From the NCBI GenBank assembly GCA_902488785.1, contig CABTXJ010000053.1:1-5500 (forward strand): a DNA stretch of 5,500 nt, read 5' to 3'. This DNA comes from an uncultured Eubacteriales bacterium. Its GTDB lineage: Bacteria; Bacillota; Clostridia; TANB77; CAG-508. The notes below the pieces were generated by a model that worked only from the letters and a program-made list of their open reading frames with translations, ran no database searches and was not told the DNA's origin. The position numbers and the translations under genes were made by a program. Shown here in pieces: positions 4,878 through 5,500 of the stretch (within the stretch, counting starts at the first letter, position 1; the number at the start of each line of letters is the position of its first letter).

Positions 4878-5500
4878 ATGGAGAAAAACAATAAGAAAGT
4901 AGAATTATTAGCACCAGCAGGATCATATGAAAAAGCAGTAATTGCATATATATATGGAGCAGATGCAGTATATGTAGGAACACCAAATGTATCACTTAGA
5001 ACAAGAGCAAAAGTAGATGATGATAGCTTAGATAAGATAATTAAATATGCTAAGGCACATGGTAAGAAGGTATATTCTGCAGTAAATATATATGCAAATG
5101 ATGATGATTATAGTGAAATAATTAAACAAGTTAAATACTTAGCTAAAGAAGGAGTGGATGGGATAATAGTATCTGATGGTGGAGTAGTAGACATAGTAAA
5201 AGAGTATGCACCAAATATACCAATTAATATATCTACACAAGCAAATACATTATCACTTCCAGCATGTAATTTCTGGTATAAAAATGGAGCAAAAAGAATA
5301 ATTATGGCAAGAGAAATTACAAAAGAAAATCTAAAAAAGATTATGGAAGGAAAACCAGAAGACTTAGAAATTGAAGTATTTGTTCATGGAGCAATATGCT
5401 TTGCATACTCAGGAAGATGTTACCTAAGCCATTATTTAACAAATAGGAATGCAAACAAAGGAGACTGCGTACAAAGCTGTAGGTGGAACTACAATATGTA
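4878..5500 (+). CDS. trhP: U32-family protein, probable tRNA U34 hydroxylase TrhP (3' end outside window)
   Basis: The frame runs off the right edge after 207 codons; family members usually exceed 400 residues. The N-terminus VELLAPAGSYEKAVIAYIYGADAVYVG (8-34) is the U32 opening and starts the TIM-barrel-like domain. IEVFVHGAICFAYSGRC (165-181) is the U32 signature. Cys174 and Cys181 (C-X6-C), followed by Cys197 and Cys201 in DCVQSCRW, match the region where U32 hydroxylases bind a [4Fe-4S] cluster; the last ligand should lie beyond the window. U32 members include TrhP (YegQ, Bacillus YrrN/YrrO), which uses prephenate to hydroxylate U34 of tRNA, plus RlhA (23S rRNA) and UbiU/V (quinone). The LSHYLTNRNANKGDC stretch and the Gram-positive, tRNA-gene context favour TrhP. 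Older annotation would read 'peptidase U32', an activity not supported for this subgroup. The ATG at 4878 has a GAAAGG site and fits the family start. Confidence 0.85.
   Translation, partial: MEKNNKKVELLAPAGSYEKAVIAYIYGADAVYVGTPNVSLRTRAKVDDDSLDKIIKYAKAHGKKVYSAVNIYANDDDYSEIIKQVKYLAKEGVDGIIVSDGGVVDIVKEYAPNIPINISTQANTLSLPACNFWYKNGAKRIIMAREITKENLKKIMEGKPEDLEIEVFVHGAICFAYSGRCYLSHYLTNRNANKGDCVQSCRWNYNM

Overview
The window looks like a piece of chromosome from a low-GC Gram-positive bacterium, most likely an uncultured gut-type Firmicute or Clostridia relative. This is inferred from a base composition of roughly 30% GC, A-ending codons (AGA, TTA, ATA, GCA, GGA) throughout, the standard genetic code, a sortase-type cell-wall anchor, and the gene set (RecD2 rather than RecBCD, a 'GDRPTGKLHLGHY' type TrpRS, a U32-family TrhP). 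All genes read on the + strand. The contents are mostly housekeeping; no defence system, CRISPR array, tRNA, rRNA or intact mobile element is visible.

Layout. Positions 2-349 are the 3' end of a surface-protein gene: a lysine-rich coiled coil, an Asn/Thr-rich linker and a variant LPXTG-like sorting signal (IPHAG). A rho-independent terminator (386-445) closes that transcript; its arms are unusually GC-rich for this genome and resemble the terminal repeats of IS3-family elements. After a T-rich tract, an extended -10 promoter (519-527) lies so close to the recD2 start codon (535) that the mRNA is probably leaderless. recD2 (535-2724, SF1 DNA helicase) is followed after a 94-nt A-rich spacer by a divergent maf-family gene (2819-3478), probably on the same transcript.

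A second transcription unit begins in the 205-nt gap 3479-3683. A 13-bp inverted repeat overlaps a second extended -10 promoter (3571-3579) and is followed by a leader of about 100 nt with a strong ribosome binding site. It drives trpS (3684-4730, tryptophanyl-tRNA synthetase) and, after a 147-nt A-rich spacer with no terminator, the start of a U32-family gene (4878 to the window edge), probably the tRNA U34 hydroxylase TrhP. trpS and trhP both act on tRNA (aminoacylation and wobble-base modification), so their linkage makes functional sense; recD2 and maf are linked only by position.

The most unusual global property is near-complete CpG loss: I count six CG dinucleotides in 5,500 bases, where base composition alone predicts on the order of a hundred. 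The depletion holds inside codons, across codon boundaries and in spacers. Other points worth a second look are the leaderless recD2 start, the substituted active-site residues of the Maf homologue, the operator-like repeat on the trpS promoter and the variant sorting motif. I found no convincing new multi-gene system here.
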